Source: Aurelia coerulea (taxonomy: Eukaryota > Cnidaria > Scyphozoa > Semaeostomeae > Ulmaridae). Taken from it: a stretch of DNA of 64,000 nt. Within the stretch, counting starts at the first letter, position 1. Each line of letters opens with the position of its first letter. The position numbers and the translations under genes are program-made. Below the pieces are notes generated by a model. The model ran no database searches. It saw nothing but the letters and a program-made list of their open reading frames with translations, and was not told where the DNA came from. Shown here one piece after another: positions 19,942-33,290 of the stretch. The stretch is taken from assembly GCA_039566865.1 (NCBI GenBank), contig CM076944.1:21660501-21724500 (forward strand), given 5' to 3'.

Positions 19942-21989
19942 CCCGGCGGGTGCACTTCTATATAAAAGGTGATACACAAGCTTGTCTGAAGCTTTCCAAA
20001 ATATACACTTTTCACTGAGAAAAGTCTCAGCAGTTAGACCCTATTCACTGACATTTTATCGCAATGTTTTAGAAATTTATACCCCTATTTTGGAGAATCA
20101 CTGACATGCCCTCCAGGCGGTTTCCTTTAAATGTCACTATATTTAGCCCTTAAATACTGGAAATACTACTAACTACTCAAAATGGAGCAGAAAATGTGTA
20201 TATCTCCATTACACATCCATACACTGAAGCACAAATATGGTTTGAGCCATACAGTATGGTATGGTTTCAGTTATTAACTCTACAAACTTCAGCAAAACAT
20301 TGGTTTTCTGCAATCAAAGCTGCCCACAGATTCCTTGATTGATGTATTTCCTGCACTATGGAAACCATTCACTATAAATTAATAAGATTTCATTTGGAAC
20401 TCATTTTCATTACATTACATACATCCCATTTATTTACTTTGCATTTAGGATTTAGGATGTTATTGATATGATGTTGTGTAAAAGTATGGTAAAACGCATT
20501 GAGTACATTGCATCTTTTTAAAAGCATTAAGAATTTTATTTATTTTCAAGGAAATTGTAAACAAATCTGCTGCCCTCTCTTGATCTGGACTGCTGATGAC
20601 CACCAAAAAATCGAACTTTCAAATTTATAGGCCTAACCATCTTACCTATGGCACTATACCAAATTGCACTGAAACATGTAGCAGCGGCAAAAAATGACAC
20701 GTTCCTCTGGCTTTCCCTCGGCAATTTTTGTTCATTAACATCATTAACTGCGTAAGGAACCTCATCAGCTTATCTAGGTCTCAAAATTACTTCAAATGAA
20801 ATGTAGCAGCGATACATCCTCTTCCTTTTTCCCGCGTTTTTTCACTAAGCCTCGAATTGCAAAAGAGGCCGTTGCTTCCGGGTTGCTTCCATGAAAAGAT
20901 GGCTGTGTGTCAGAAAGTAGAAAGGGCAGAGTCTGTTTATATCGTAACAACTTTCAAGTGAATACTGCACTACCATGAAGTTACCTGTGGTAACATGTTT
21001 TAGTATGAAGATGCCTCTACCTATGCAACTCTGAGAAGATGTTTCCCATCAAACAAAACTGAAAATCTACTGAATGAAAAGCTGATCAAAATAGATCAAA
21101 ACTGACGACTGAGAGTCGACTGAGAGAGAAGCAAAAGAAAATAATCAAAGAGAGAGGCAACGTAGAACGCTTTTTCTACCTGAAACAGCAGTGATGCCAA
21201 TCAGAAATACAGACTTATTATCCATTTTGTCACCAAGGAAATCATAATATCGGGTTTGATACAACCATATACAATGTCAATGATGTTATTTTATGGAGCT
21301 GCAGATTGGAGCATTAGAGCACTTCTCGATATATAACATTTTCCAGATCAAAGTTGACTGATTTGCCGTTAGTTTAGGCCTGATCTGATACATCAAGCAC
21401 ATGACTACTGCAAGTATCACCCATTGTACTAACATGGCTTTACCTAATGGAAAGGAAACACAACCAACACCATTTCAAGAATCTGCATGTTAGCTACTAC
21501 TTGCCTTTGAATATTGTTCAACAATTGCTGGGTTTTATCCCCTTTTCTACACCTGAATACATAGAACTACTGATGACTTGCTATTAGTGAGAAAGCTATG
21601 CCTAGATTTTTATTAGACTTCAATTGAGGAATTTGATCTGGCCAAAACAAAGATAGTTACATCACCAAGTCCCCAAGTGTTTTGTATTCAACATTGTACA
21701 GAAAAAGTCTATTATAATTCATGACTTTGAAATCATTCAACATCAAGTTTATTGCACGTAATGACTAGTCAATTGTAACTCACAAGAGGAAACCACAAAC
21801 AACAACCTTATTCTTGAAATTAGTTGTTTTTAATCAAGTATCTTTTTAAAATCTGCTGACCAAATTGTAAAATAACCCCCCTTTTTTCTAAATCCTAGGT
21901 CCTAGGATTTGAAAATTTTTTCACCCTATCTCAGTGAATTTACAGACAAGCTTGCGTATCACCTTTTATATAGAAGTGCACCCGCCGGG
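19942..21989. mobile_element. 2,048-bp TIR element inserted in the array, 8-bp TSD
   Basis: Inverted ends of 47 bp begin CCCGGCGGGTGCACTTCTAT and differ at one position. AGTAAATT at 19934-19941 is duplicated at 21990-21997, and removing the element restores the array unit. No ORF above about 62 codons, so it is non-autonomous. An 8-bp TSD fits hAT or P-like elements; the CCCGG ends are not the usual hAT CAGGG. Confidence 0.9.
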
Positions 21990-22979
21990 AGTAAATTGTT
22001 GTTGGAATTATGTTCTTTCCTTTCCTTATCGTTGATTTTTTCTGTCATAAAGGAAACGTTTTGACTTTTTAAGTCAAATCCCTCTCGCTTGTTATCGCAT
22101 TCAAGTTTGAAGCGTCAAAGCTCCTTTTCAGAAAGATACATTTGTTCGTAACATTGTCTCCTCCGATCTATAGTCTTTTTCGTTAGAACGTGCAAAGACG
22201 AAACTTATGGAATTGCAAGAAGATTCCACTCTGTTAGAGCACAAATTGATGGAAAGAAAGGATACAATTTTCTTTCCATCTCGTTGGCTTTGACTTCTTT
22301 TGCTGTTGAACATGACAATTCAATAAAAGCTCGATCGGTCTTGAAAACGTTGTTAAAATTGAGTTGACCGACTTTGCTAGGACATTGTATGATATTATTG
22401 CAAATAGGTTATTTCTGAACTATAGTGTCAATATATACCAGTTGTTGCTGTAAATTTTATTCCAATACAATGCTCCTGTATCATGTCCCGTTATGGTAGG
22501 TGTGTATCCTTGAATGTCCCTCTTAGTTACCAAAACAACATGTGTAAGAAGGACAATGGGAAGCGGTTGCCAGAAAGATAGAGCTTTTGGAGAAAGTTTG
22601 CAGTCAGCCGTTAAAACTAACGGCTATAAAAAAAGGAGAAGAGGCGATGTGACAAAAGTGGACCTTTTATTTACACAAACAGACATATTCATTTTAAAAA
22701 ACAGCTTCTTCTAAAATCTCAACCCTCAGATCGCCGAGAATTAAGAAACTCCATTATTGGGAAATTATAGCATAAGAAACTAGTTGTTTTGTTGCAGGAA
22801 ATCCTTAACATATTACGAATCTGGGTAATGCATAATCATCTGGAAGTCTTATGAATCCTGCAGAAAACCTTAATTTAGAATGTTCGCGAAGGTACAGAAA
22901 ATAAACCCGTAGATTGTAATGCAAACTTAGAAACTCGGCAAAACTCTGTACACTGAGAATATGATTTTCTCAGAGAAAC

Positions 22980-24330
22980 TCAGCACTGGAGTAAATTGTT
23001 GTTGGAAATACGTTCTTTCCTTTCCTTATCGTTGATTTTTTCTGTCATAAAGGAAACGTTTTGACTTTTTAAGTCAAATCCCTCTCGCTTGTTATCGCAT
23101 TCAAGTTTGAAGCGTCCTAGCTCCTTTTCAGAAAGATACATTTGTTCGTAACGTTGTCTCCTCCGATCTATAGTCTTTTTCGTTAGAACGTGCAAAGACG
23201 AAACTTATGGAATTGCAAGAAGATTCCACTCTCTTAGAGCACAAATTGATGGAAAGAAAGGATACAATTTTCTTTCCATCTCGTTGGCTTTGACTTCTTT
23301 TGCTGTTGAACATGACAGTTCAATAAATGCTTGATCGATCTTGAAAACGTTGTTAAAATAGAATAGACAGACTTTGCTAGGACATTGTATGATATTATTG
23401 CAAATAGAGTATTTCTGAACTTTAATGTCAATATATACCAGCTGTTGTAGTAAATTTTATTCCAATACAATGCTCTTGTTTCATGTCCCATTATGGTAGG
23501 TGTGTATCCTTGAATGTCCCTCTTAGTTACCAAAACAACATGTGTAAGAAGGACAATGGGCAGCAGTTGCCAGCAAGATAGAGCTTTTGGAGAAAGTTTG
23601 CAGTCAGCTGCTTAAGTAAAGGCTTTAAAAATAGGAGAATAGGCGATGTGACTAAAGTGGACATTTATTTTACACTAACAGAACCCTAAATTTTTGATCT
23701 TTAGATATTTCTAATGAATCAAAGACTGGTGAATTAATATTACGCGAATGGCAGGAGTGGCCGTCTTTGTTGCAACGCAATTTTCCATTGCAAAAGTTAT
23801 AAGTAATGTTTGAAGATCGCAACTTACATGTTTTTTATTTTAGATAGCTATTTCTAAAAATATCAACCCTCAGATCGCTGAGAACTTAAGAAACTCCACT
23901 ACTGGTAAAATATAGCAAAATAAACTAGCTGTTTTGTTGCAGGAAATACTTAACATATTCTGAATCTGGGTAATGCATAATCATCGGAAAGTCTGATGAA
24001 TCCTGCAGAAAACCTTAATTTAAAATGTTCGCGAAATAAACATGAAGATTGTAATGCAAGCTTAGAAACTCGGCAGAAACTCTGAACACTGTGAATCTGG
24101 TATTCTAAAATAACTCAGCACTGGAGTAAATTCTTGTTGGAAATATGTTCTTTCCTTTCCTTCTCGTTGACTTTTCCGGTCATAATGGAAACGTTTTTTC
24201 TCTTTAAGTCACATCCCTCTCGCCCTTTATCGCTTTCAAGCCTGAAGCGTCCTAGCTCCTTGTCAGAAAGATACATTTCTTCGTAATGTTGTCTCCTCCG
24301 ATCTATAGTCTTTTTCGTTAAAACGTGCAA
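22980..24330 (-). other. Recurring 71-codon ORF in two array units
   Basis: At 23195-22980 and 24330-24115 the minus strand encodes similar 71-residue peptides, MHVLTKKTIDRRRQ.YE.MYL...LLQC, rich in charged residues. The corresponding frames of other units contain stops (for example a TGA in the unit near 18.95 kb). It may be a relic of a coding exon carried by the repeat unit; no family is recognised. Confidence 0.25.
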
Positions 24331-27300
24331 AGACGAAACTTATCGAATTGCAAGAAGATTCCACTCTGTTAGATCAAAAATTGATGTAAAGAAAAGATAT
24401 ATTTTCTTCCCTTCTCGTTGGCTTTGCCTTCTTTTCCTGTTGAATTTGACAATTCAATAAAAGCTCGATCGATCTTGAAAACGTTGTTAAAATAGAATTG
24501 ACAGACTTTACTAGGACATTGTATGATATTATTGCAAATAGAGTATTTCTGAACTATAATGTCAATATATACCAGCTGTTGTAGTAAATTTTATTCCAAT
24601 ACAATGCTCTTGTATCATGTCCCATTTTGGTAGGTGTGTATCCTTGAATGTCCCTCTTAGTTACCAAAACAACATGTGTAAGAAGGACAATAGGAAGCGG
24701 TTGCCAGCAAGACAGAGCTTTTGGAGGATATTTGCAGTCAGCCGCTATAACTAAAGAATTTAAAAATAGATGTGACTAAAGTGGACATTTATTTTACGCT
24801 AACAGAACCCTAAGATTTTGATCTTTAGATATTTCGAATGGCAGGAGTGGCCGTCTTTGTTGCAACGCAATTTTCCATTGCAAAAGTTATAAGTAATGTG
24901 TGAAGATCGCAACTTACATGTTTTTCATTTTAGAAAGCAGTTTCTAAAAAACACAACCCTCAGATCGCTGAGAACTTAAGAAACTCCAGTACTGGTAAAA
25001 TATAGCAAAAGAAACTAGTTGTTTTGTTGCAGGAAATACTTAACATATTCTAAATCTGGGAAATGCATAATCATCGGAAGGTCTTATGAATCCCGCAGAA
25101 AACCTTAATTTAAAATGTTGGCGAAGGTACAGGAAATAAACACGTTGATTGTAATGCAAACTTAGAAACTCGGCAAAACTCTGTACACTGAGAATCTGAT
25201 CTTCTCAAAAAACTCAGCACTGGAGTAATTTGTTGTTGGAAATATGTTCTTTCCTTTCCTTCTCTTTGACTTTGTCGGTAATAAAGGAAACGTTTTGACT
25301 TTTTAAGTCAAATCCCTCTCGCTTGTTATCGCATTCAGGTTTGAAGCGTCAAAGCTCCTTTTCAGGAAGATACATTTGTTCGTAACCTTGTCTCCTCCGA
25401 TCTATAGTCTTTTTGTTAGAATTTGCAAAGACGAAACTTATCGAATTGCAAGAAGATTGCACTCTGTTAGAGCAAAAATTAATATAAAGAAAAGATAATT
25501 TTCTTCCCCTCTTGCTTGCTTTGCCTTCTTTTCTGTTGAATATGGCATTTCAATAAAAGCTCGATCGATCTTGAAAACGTTGTTAAAATAGAATTGACAG
25601 ACTTTACTAGGACATTGTATGATATTATTGCAAATAGAGTGTTTCTTAACTATAATGTCAACATATACCAGCTGTTGTAGTAAATTATATTCCAATACAA
25701 TGCTCTTGTATCTTGTCCCGTTATGGTAGGTGTGTATCCTTGAATGTCCCTCTTAGTTACCAAAACAACATGTGTAAGAAGGACAATAGGAAGCGGTTGC
25801 CAGCAAGACAGAGCTTTTGGAGGAAATTTGCAGTCAGCCGCTATAACTAAAGGTTTTAAAAATAGAAGAACAGGCGATGTGAGTAAAGTGCAAATTTATT
25901 TCACGCTAACAGATCCCTAAGATTTTGATCTTTAGATATTTCTAATGAATCAAAGACTGGTGATTTAATATTACGCGAGTGGCAGGAGTGGCCGTCTTTG
26001 TTGCAACGCAATTTTCCATTGCAAAAGTTATAAGTAATGTGTGAGGATCGCAACTTACATGTTTTTCATTTTAGAAAGCAGCTTCTAAAAAAACACAACC
26101 CTCAGATCGCTGAGAACTTAAGAAACTCCAGTACTGGTAAAATATAGCAACAGAAGCTAGTTGTTTTGTTGCAGGAAATACTTAACATATTCTGAATCTG
26201 GGTAATGCATAATCATCGGAAGGTCTTATGAATCCTGCAGAAAACCTTAATTTAAAGTGTTGGCGAAGGTACAGGAAATAAACGTGATGATTGTAATGCA
26301 GACTTACAAACTCGGCAAAACTCTGTACACTGAGAATCTGATCTTCTAAAAAAATCTCAGCCCTGGAGTATATTGTTGTTGGAAATATGTTCTTTCTTTT
26401 CCTTCTCTTTGACTTTTTCGGTCATAAAGGAAACGTTTTGACTTTTTAAGTCAAATCCCTCTCGCTTGTTATCGCATTCAAGTTTGAAGCGTCAAAGCTC
26501 CTTTTCAGAAAGATACATTTTTTCGTAACGTTGTCTTCTCCGATCTATAGTCTTTTTGGTTAGAACGTGCAAAGACGAAACTTATCGAATTGCAAGAAGA
26601 TTGCACTCTGTTAGAACAAAAATTAATATAAAGAAAAGATAATTTTCTTCCCCTCTTGCTTGCTTTGCCTTCTTTTCTGTTGAATATGGCAATTCAATAA
26701 AAGCTCGATCGATCTCGAAGCGTTGTTAAAATTGAGTTGACCGGCTTTGCTAGCACATGGTAGGATATTATTGAAAATAGAGTATTTCAGAACTATAATG
26801 TCAATATATACCAGCTGTTGCAGTAAATTTTATTCAAATACAATGCTCTTGTATCATGTCCCGTTATGGTAGGTGTGTATCCTTGCATGTCCTTCTAAGT
26901 TACCAAAACAACATGTGTAAGAAGGAAAATGGGAAGCTGTTGCCAGCAAGATAGAGCTTTTGGAGAAAGTATGCAGCTAGCTAATTGCTAAACAAATCAG
27001 TTAGCCAGCCAATTAAAGGCTAAATATATAGGAGAAGAGGCAATGTGACTAAAGAGGACATTTATTGTACACTAACAGAGCTATAAATTTTTGAACTTTA
27101 GATATTGATAATTAATGAATGACTGGTGATTTTATGTTACGCGAACGGCAGGAGTGGCCGTCCTTTTGACAACGCAATTTTCCTTTGCAACAGTTATAAT
27201 CAATGTGCGTAGATCGTCACTTGCTCGTATTTATTTCTAAACACAACTTATAAGAAACTCAGCCTCAGATAGCAGAAAAATTAACAAACTCAGTATTGGG

Positions 27301-30112
27301 AAATATAGCTTTAAAAACTTGTTGTTTCGTTGTAGGAAATCCTTAACATATTCTGTATCTGAGTAATGAATAAACATCCGAAAGATTTCAGAATTCTGCA
27401 CAAAACCTTAATTTAAAATGTTCGCGAAGGTACAGGAAATAAACCCGAAAATTGTAATGCAAACTTAGAAACTCGGCAAAACTCTGAACACTGTGAATCG
27501 GCAATTCTAAAAAAAACTCAGCACTGGAGTAAATTCTTGTTGGAAATATGTTCTTTCCTTTCCTTCTCATTGACTTTGTCGGTAATAAAGGAAACGTTTT
27601 GACTTTTTAAGTCAAATCCCTCTCGCTTGTTATCGCATTCAAGTTTGAAGCGTCAAAGCTCCTTTTCAGGAAGATACATTTGTTCGTAACCTTGTCTCCT
27701 CCGATCTATAGTCTTTTTGTTAGAATGTGCAAAGACGAAACTTATCGAATTGCAAGAAGATTGCACTCTGTTAGAGCAAAAATTAATATAAAGGAAAGAT
27801 AATGGTATTTCAATAAAAGCTCGATCGATCTTGAAAACGTTGTTAAAATAGAATTGACAGACTTTGCTAGGACATTGTATGATATTATTGCAAATAGAGT
27901 ATTTCTGAACTATAATGTCAATATATACCAGCTGTTGTAGTAAATTTTACTCCAATACAATGCTTTTGTATCATGTCCCGTTATGGTAGGTGTGTATCCT
28001 TGAATGTCCCTCTTAGTTACCAAAACGACATGTGTAAGAAGGACAATAGGAAGCGGTTGCCAGCAAGACAGAGCTTTTGGAGGAAATTTGCAGTCAGCCG
28101 CTATAACTAAAGGCTTTAAAAATAGAAGAATAGGCGATGTGACTAAATTGGACATTTATTTTACGCTAACAGAATCCTAAGATTTTGATTTTTAGATATT
28201 TCGAATGGCAGGAGTGGCCGTCTTTGTTGTAACGCAATTTTCCATTGCAAAAGTTATATGTAATGTGTGAAGATCGCAACTTACATGTTTTTTATTTTAG
28301 AAAGCAGTTGCTAAAAAACACAACCCTCAGATCGCTGAGAACTTAAGAAACTCCAGTACTGGTAAAATATAGCAAAAGAAACTAGTTGTTTTGTTGCAGG
28401 AAATACTTAACATATTCTGGATCTGGGAAATGCATAATCATCGGAAGGTCTTATGAATCCTGCAGAAAACCTTAACTTAAAATGTTGGCGAAGGAACAGG
28501 AAATAAACACGATGATTGTAATGCAAACTTAGAAACTCGGCAAAACTCTGTACACTGAGAATCTGATCTTCTCAAAAAACTCAGCACTGGAGTAATTTGT
28601 TGTTGGAAATATGTTCTTTCCTTTCCTTCTGTTTGACTTTTTCGGTCATAAAGGAAACGTTTTGACTTTTTAAGTCAATCCCTCTCGCTTATTATCGCAT
28701 TCAAGTTTGAAGCGTCAAAGCTCCTTTTCAGAAAGATACATTTGTTCGTAACCTTGTCTCCTCCGATCTATAGTCTTTTTCGTTAAAAGGTGCAAAGACG
28801 AAACTTATGGAATTGCAAGAAGATTCCAATCTGTTAAAGCAAAAATTGATGTAAAGAAAAGATATATTTTCTTCCCCTCTCGTTGGCTTTGCCTTCTTTT
28901 CCTGTTGAATTTGACAATTCAAAAAATGCTCGATCGATCTTGAAAACGTTGTTAAAATAGAATTGACAGACTTTGCTAGGACATTGTATGATATTATTGC
29001 AAATAGAGTATTTCTGAACTATAATGTCAATATATACCAGCTGTTCTAGTAAATTTTACTCCAATACAATGCTCTTGTATCATGTCCCATTATGGTAGGT
29101 GTGTATCCTTGAATGTCCCTCTTAGTTACCAAAACAACATGTGTAAGAAGGACAATAGGAAGCGGTTGCCAGCAAGACAGAGCTTTTGGAGGAAATTTGC
29201 AGTCAGCCGCTATAACTAAAGGTTTTAAGAATAGGAGAATAGGCGATGTGACTAAAGTGGACATTTATTTTACACTAACAGAACCCTAAGTTTTTGATCT
29301 TTAGATATTTCTCTTGAATCAAAGACTGGTGATTTAATATTAAGTGAATGGCAGGTGTGGCCGACCTTGTAGCAAAGCAATTTTCCATTGCAAAAGTTAT
29401 AAGTAAGGTGTGTAGATCGTCACTTACACATATTCATTTTCAAAAACAGCTTCTAATAACCTCAACGCTCACATCTCCGAGAAATCAAGAAACTCCAATA
29501 TTGGGAAAATATAGATCAATAAACTAGTTGTTTTGTTGTAGGAAATTCTTAATATATTCTGAGTCTGGGTAGTGAATAGATATCGGAAAATTTTCAGAAT
29601 TCTTCAGAAGATCTGAACCTAAAATGTTCACTAAGGTACAGAAAATAAACATGAAGATTGTCATGCAAACTTAGAAACTCGGCAGAAAATCTGAATACCG
29701 AAAATCTGATGTTCTAAAAAAATTCTCAGTATTGGCGTAAATTATTGGTTTAAACATACTCTTTCCTTTCCTTCTCGTTGACTTTTTCTGTCATAACGGA
29801 AGCGTTTTGACTTTGTTAAGTCACATCCCTCTCGCTCGTTATTGCTTTCAAATTCGAAGCGTCCCATTTCCTTTCCAGATCGATACCTTTATTCGTAACG
29901 TTGTCTCCTCCGATCTATAGTCTTTTCATTAAAACGTGCCAAGGCAGGACTTTTGGAATTGCAAGAAGATTAAACTCTCTGACTCTCTGAGAGCAAAAAT
30001 TGTTGGAAAGACAGGACACATTTTTCCCCTCTCGTTGGCTTTGCCTACTTTTCCTGTTGAATATGACAATTCAATAGAAGCTCGATCGATGTTGAAAACG
30101 TTGTTAAAATTG

Positions 30113-30247
30113 CAACACCGTCTTTTTGTAAGCGTGTCGTACAATGTTTCTATTGTAATATAACTACTTAATATAAAATATATTGCACATGAAACAGAGT
30201 ATGATTAAAATACGACGTTTCGAGCTTAGCGCGTTATCAAGTCAAAA
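30113..30247 (-). mobile_element. 135-bp insert with degenerate hammerhead-like end, 12-bp TSD
   Basis: TTGTTAAAATTG occurs at 30101-30112 and 30248-30259; other array units have it once. The minus strand of the insert begins near TTGATAACGCGCTAAGCTCG, followed by AAACGTCGTA, resembling the CTGATGA...CGAAAC boxes of Penelope-like elements, with two substitutions in the first box. Likely a short Penelope-derived or retrozyme-like copy. Confidence 0.55.
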
Positions 30248-31561
30248 TTGTTAAAATTGAGTTGCCCAACTTTGCTAGGACAGTTTATGATATTATTCCA
30301 AAAGAATGTATTTCTGAACTATAAACAATGCAATAACATGAACCAAGATTTATAAAGTTTGATCTCAGAGTAAACAGCTCTTTCTTTGGAGATCCATTAC
30401 ATTATATCCATTTTTGGGGAATTATATTAACATCAAGAAAAACTGTTTAAACCTTGAATGATTGACAGAAAGTATCCCTAAGAGATTCCATATTACGGAA
30501 AGAAGATACGCTGTGATGTTATGTCAATATATACCAGCTGTTGTAGCAATTTCTATTTTAATACAATGTTCTTGTATTATGTCCCGTTATGGTAGGTGTG
30601 TATCCTTGAATGTCCCTCTTAGTTACCAAAACAACATGTGTAAGAAGGACAATGGGAAGCGGTTGCCAGCAAGATAGAGCTTTTAGAGAATGTATGTAGC
30701 CAGCCGCTCTAACTAAAGGCTAAACACATAGGAGAATGGGCGATGTGACTAAAGTGGACATTTATCTTACACTAACGGAACATTAAATTTTTGAACTTTA
30801 GATGTTTCTAATAAATCAAAAACTGGTGATTTTATATTACGCGAATGGCAGGAATGACCGTCCTTGTAGCAACGCAATTTTCCATTGCAAAAGTTATAAG
30901 TAATGTGTGTAGAGCGTCACTTACGCGTATTTATTTTTAAGAACAGCTTATAAGAAACTCAACCCTCAGATCGCCGAGAAATTAATAAACTCCAGTATTG
31001 GGAAAATATTCCAAAAGAAACTAGTTGTTTTGTTGCAAGAAATCCTTAACATATTCTGAATCTGGGTAAAAACATCGGATAGTCTTCAGAATTCTGCAGA
31101 AAACCTTAATTTAAAATGTTCACGAAGGTACAGGAAATGAACGCGAAGATTGTCTTGCAAACTTAGAAACTCGGCAAAAGCTCTGCACACTGGTAATCTG
31201 ATATTCTCAAAAAACTCTCAGTATTGCCGTAAATTCTTGGTGGACAGATATTCTTTCCTTTCTTTCTTGTTGATTTTTTCTGTCATAACGGAAACATTTT
31301 GGCTTTTTTTAAGTCACATCCCTCTCGCTCGTTATCGCTTTCAACTTCGAAGCGTCCCATCTCCTTGTTGTTTATTGTCCCTTCTCGTTTGCTATTCCTT
31401 TCTTTTCCTGTCGTTAGTATTTCACTGCGTCAATTTTGCTGGACCAAGCGGACAGCTTAACAGGTCAATCGCTATTTAAAAGAAGTTGTTAAAAATGCAG
31501 TAGGGCTGATTTTGGTAAAAGTCTGCGATATTTTTCAAATTGAGTATTTTTGAATAATATA

Positions 31562-32527
31562 CCGGGTGTCCCAAAAAAAAGGTAACAGATTTGATTGGGG
31601 CTAGCGATAAGAATTTAAGTTGAATCGACCCCTGATAAGTTTTGAAGTACTCTCAGATAGTTAACTTGAAGATTGATACCTTATTTGTTGATATTGGTGT
31701 ATCAAGAGTTGGAATATTAATCTTGAAAGTCAAAATTAGCCTCCTACTCCAAACCAGAGCTTTTGGGGTTTGGCCTAAGCTGTTAACTCGCTGTGCTGTG
31801 GAATCTCCTCAATCATAGCCAAGTACAAACAAGAAACCTCGTGCTTAGGAACACATTTTAGTGGAAATCTGACTTTGACCTTCACAATCAGATTCAAGAA
31901 TTTAGCCCCGAAGGGACCCCTTTCTTGATTCTACAAAAACTTTAAATTACACCTGCCAGAGAAAAGTTATTCATCAGCGAAATAAGTCCCGTAGGCTTTA
32001 ACACATAGACTACCTTGCAATCTTCATTGCTTGAATGAAATGTTTTTTGCATCGTCTCTCACGAAATTATTACGAAACAAGCAATCTTATATGCCCAAGG
32101 GAACATAAAAAATGCTCATTCGTGCTTGGCTTGGTGTACTTTTGTAAATGCATTTTGACTGGAGAAAAATATTCCTTGGTGACTATATTCATTAATTTGT
32201 TTGTTAGTTTTCAGTTTTTTACGTTCTTTTCAAACGGGTACCCAAAGGACCGATCCTTGTCCAAAAATGTCCTTGACTGAGGAGATTCCCCTAACCAGCG
32301 CGTTAGCAGTTTAGGCCAAAACCCAAAAGCTCTGGTTTGTAGATGGACGCAAATTTTGGCTTTCGAGATTAATATTTCAACTCTTGATGCGCCAATATCA
32401 ACAAACGAGGTATTAATCTTCAAGTTAACTATCGAAGAGTACTCCAAAACTTATTTGGGATCGATTCGACTTATACTCTCATCGCTAGTCCCCATCAAAT
32501 CTGTTACCTTTTTTTTGGGACACCCGG
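31562..32527. mobile_element. Mariner/Tc1-type MITE, 966 bp, TA target
   Basis: Starts CCGGGTGTCCCAAAAAAAAG, ends with its complement, and is bordered by TA on both sides. The inverted arms run about 250 bp (31562-31810 and 32280-32527). Internal ORFs are short; non-autonomous. A relative at 40217-41219 shares only the terminal 17 bp. Confidence 0.85.
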
Positions 32528-33290
32528 TATTGAATTTCATACCGTAATCCAAGATAGATTTTAACATCAACATAAAATACGACTCTGAATGATTGATTAA
32601 ACGACATTACTAACAAATGTCGGTATTTTCAGCAAAATTAACGCTGCAATTATATCAATTTAATTTTCTTGTATAATGTCCCGTTATGTTTAGTGTGTTT
32701 CCTTGCAAGTTCCTCCAAGTGACCCAAAAACAAATATGTGTATGGACAAGATTGGGAATCTAGTTTTACCAACTCATTTGTGCTTTATTAAACGTTTCAA
32801 AGAGTAACCAAAAATGCAAAGAGGAAACTGTTCAGGCCCTATGTTTTGAAGTCTAAGATATGCTCCATGAATCAAGACTGATGTTTTCATAGGACACAAA
32901 TATTTTTCGCTCCCAAGTTTGAAGCGTCGTTCCCTTACAAATCAACATGTTTGATTTGACTGCCTAAATTTTGCTAGAACAAGCTGACTCAACAACGCAA
33001 TTGCTATTGAAGGGATTTTGTTAAAAGTGCATTAGAGCTGACTTTGCTGCGAATTTTTACGCGATGTTATTGAAATTAAAATTTTTCTGATCGATAGAGA
33101 TCCTAATAACATAAACCAAGCTTGAAGTTGGTTCTCAAAGGAAGCAGTTTTTCTACATTTTTTGGGGAACGATAAGCATCAATCGTCATCAAAAGAAAAA
33201 GTACTGCAATTCCATGACAAAATACCAGGTGTACAGGTGTTGCAGAAATGCTTTACTCTAATCTAATGTTCTTGTAAAATGTCCCTCTTA

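Larger units (their letters stand above)
18184..33290. repeat. Tandem array of about 1.1-kb units, with insertions
   Basis: About ten units can be counted from the motif GGTGTGTATCCTTG (about 19278, 22500, 23500, 24637, 25732, 26873, 27992, 29100, 30597), spaced 1.0-1.15 kb once the insertions are removed. Fixed landmarks in each unit are GGAAACGTTTTGACTTTTTAA, CGATCTATAGTCTTTTT, GCTCGATCGATCTTGAAAAC, AACAACATGTGTAAGAAGGA and AAGAAACTCC. Units near 19.3 and 26.9 kb share variants not seen in their neighbours (GCAGCTAGCTAATTGCTAA), which suggests higher-order or shuffled structure. After about 30.6 kb the units are more diverged and carry an extra 230-bp section. Older copies occur at 14.4 kb and 51.1 kb. 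Nature unknown: satellite, or tandem remains of one element. Confidence 0.85.

Noticed and set aside
20536..20724. 62-codon ORF as transposase of the 2,048-bp element
   Set aside because: Far too short and without catalytic motifs; the element is treated as non-autonomous.
22128..23313. 61-codon minus-strand ORFs in two array units
   Set aside because: Near identity reflects recent unit duplication and the frame is not kept in the other units.
18184..33290. Possible CRISPR-like or rDNA-type tandem array
   Set aside because: Units are about 1.1 kb with no short-repeat/spacer pattern, and nothing resembles rRNA.
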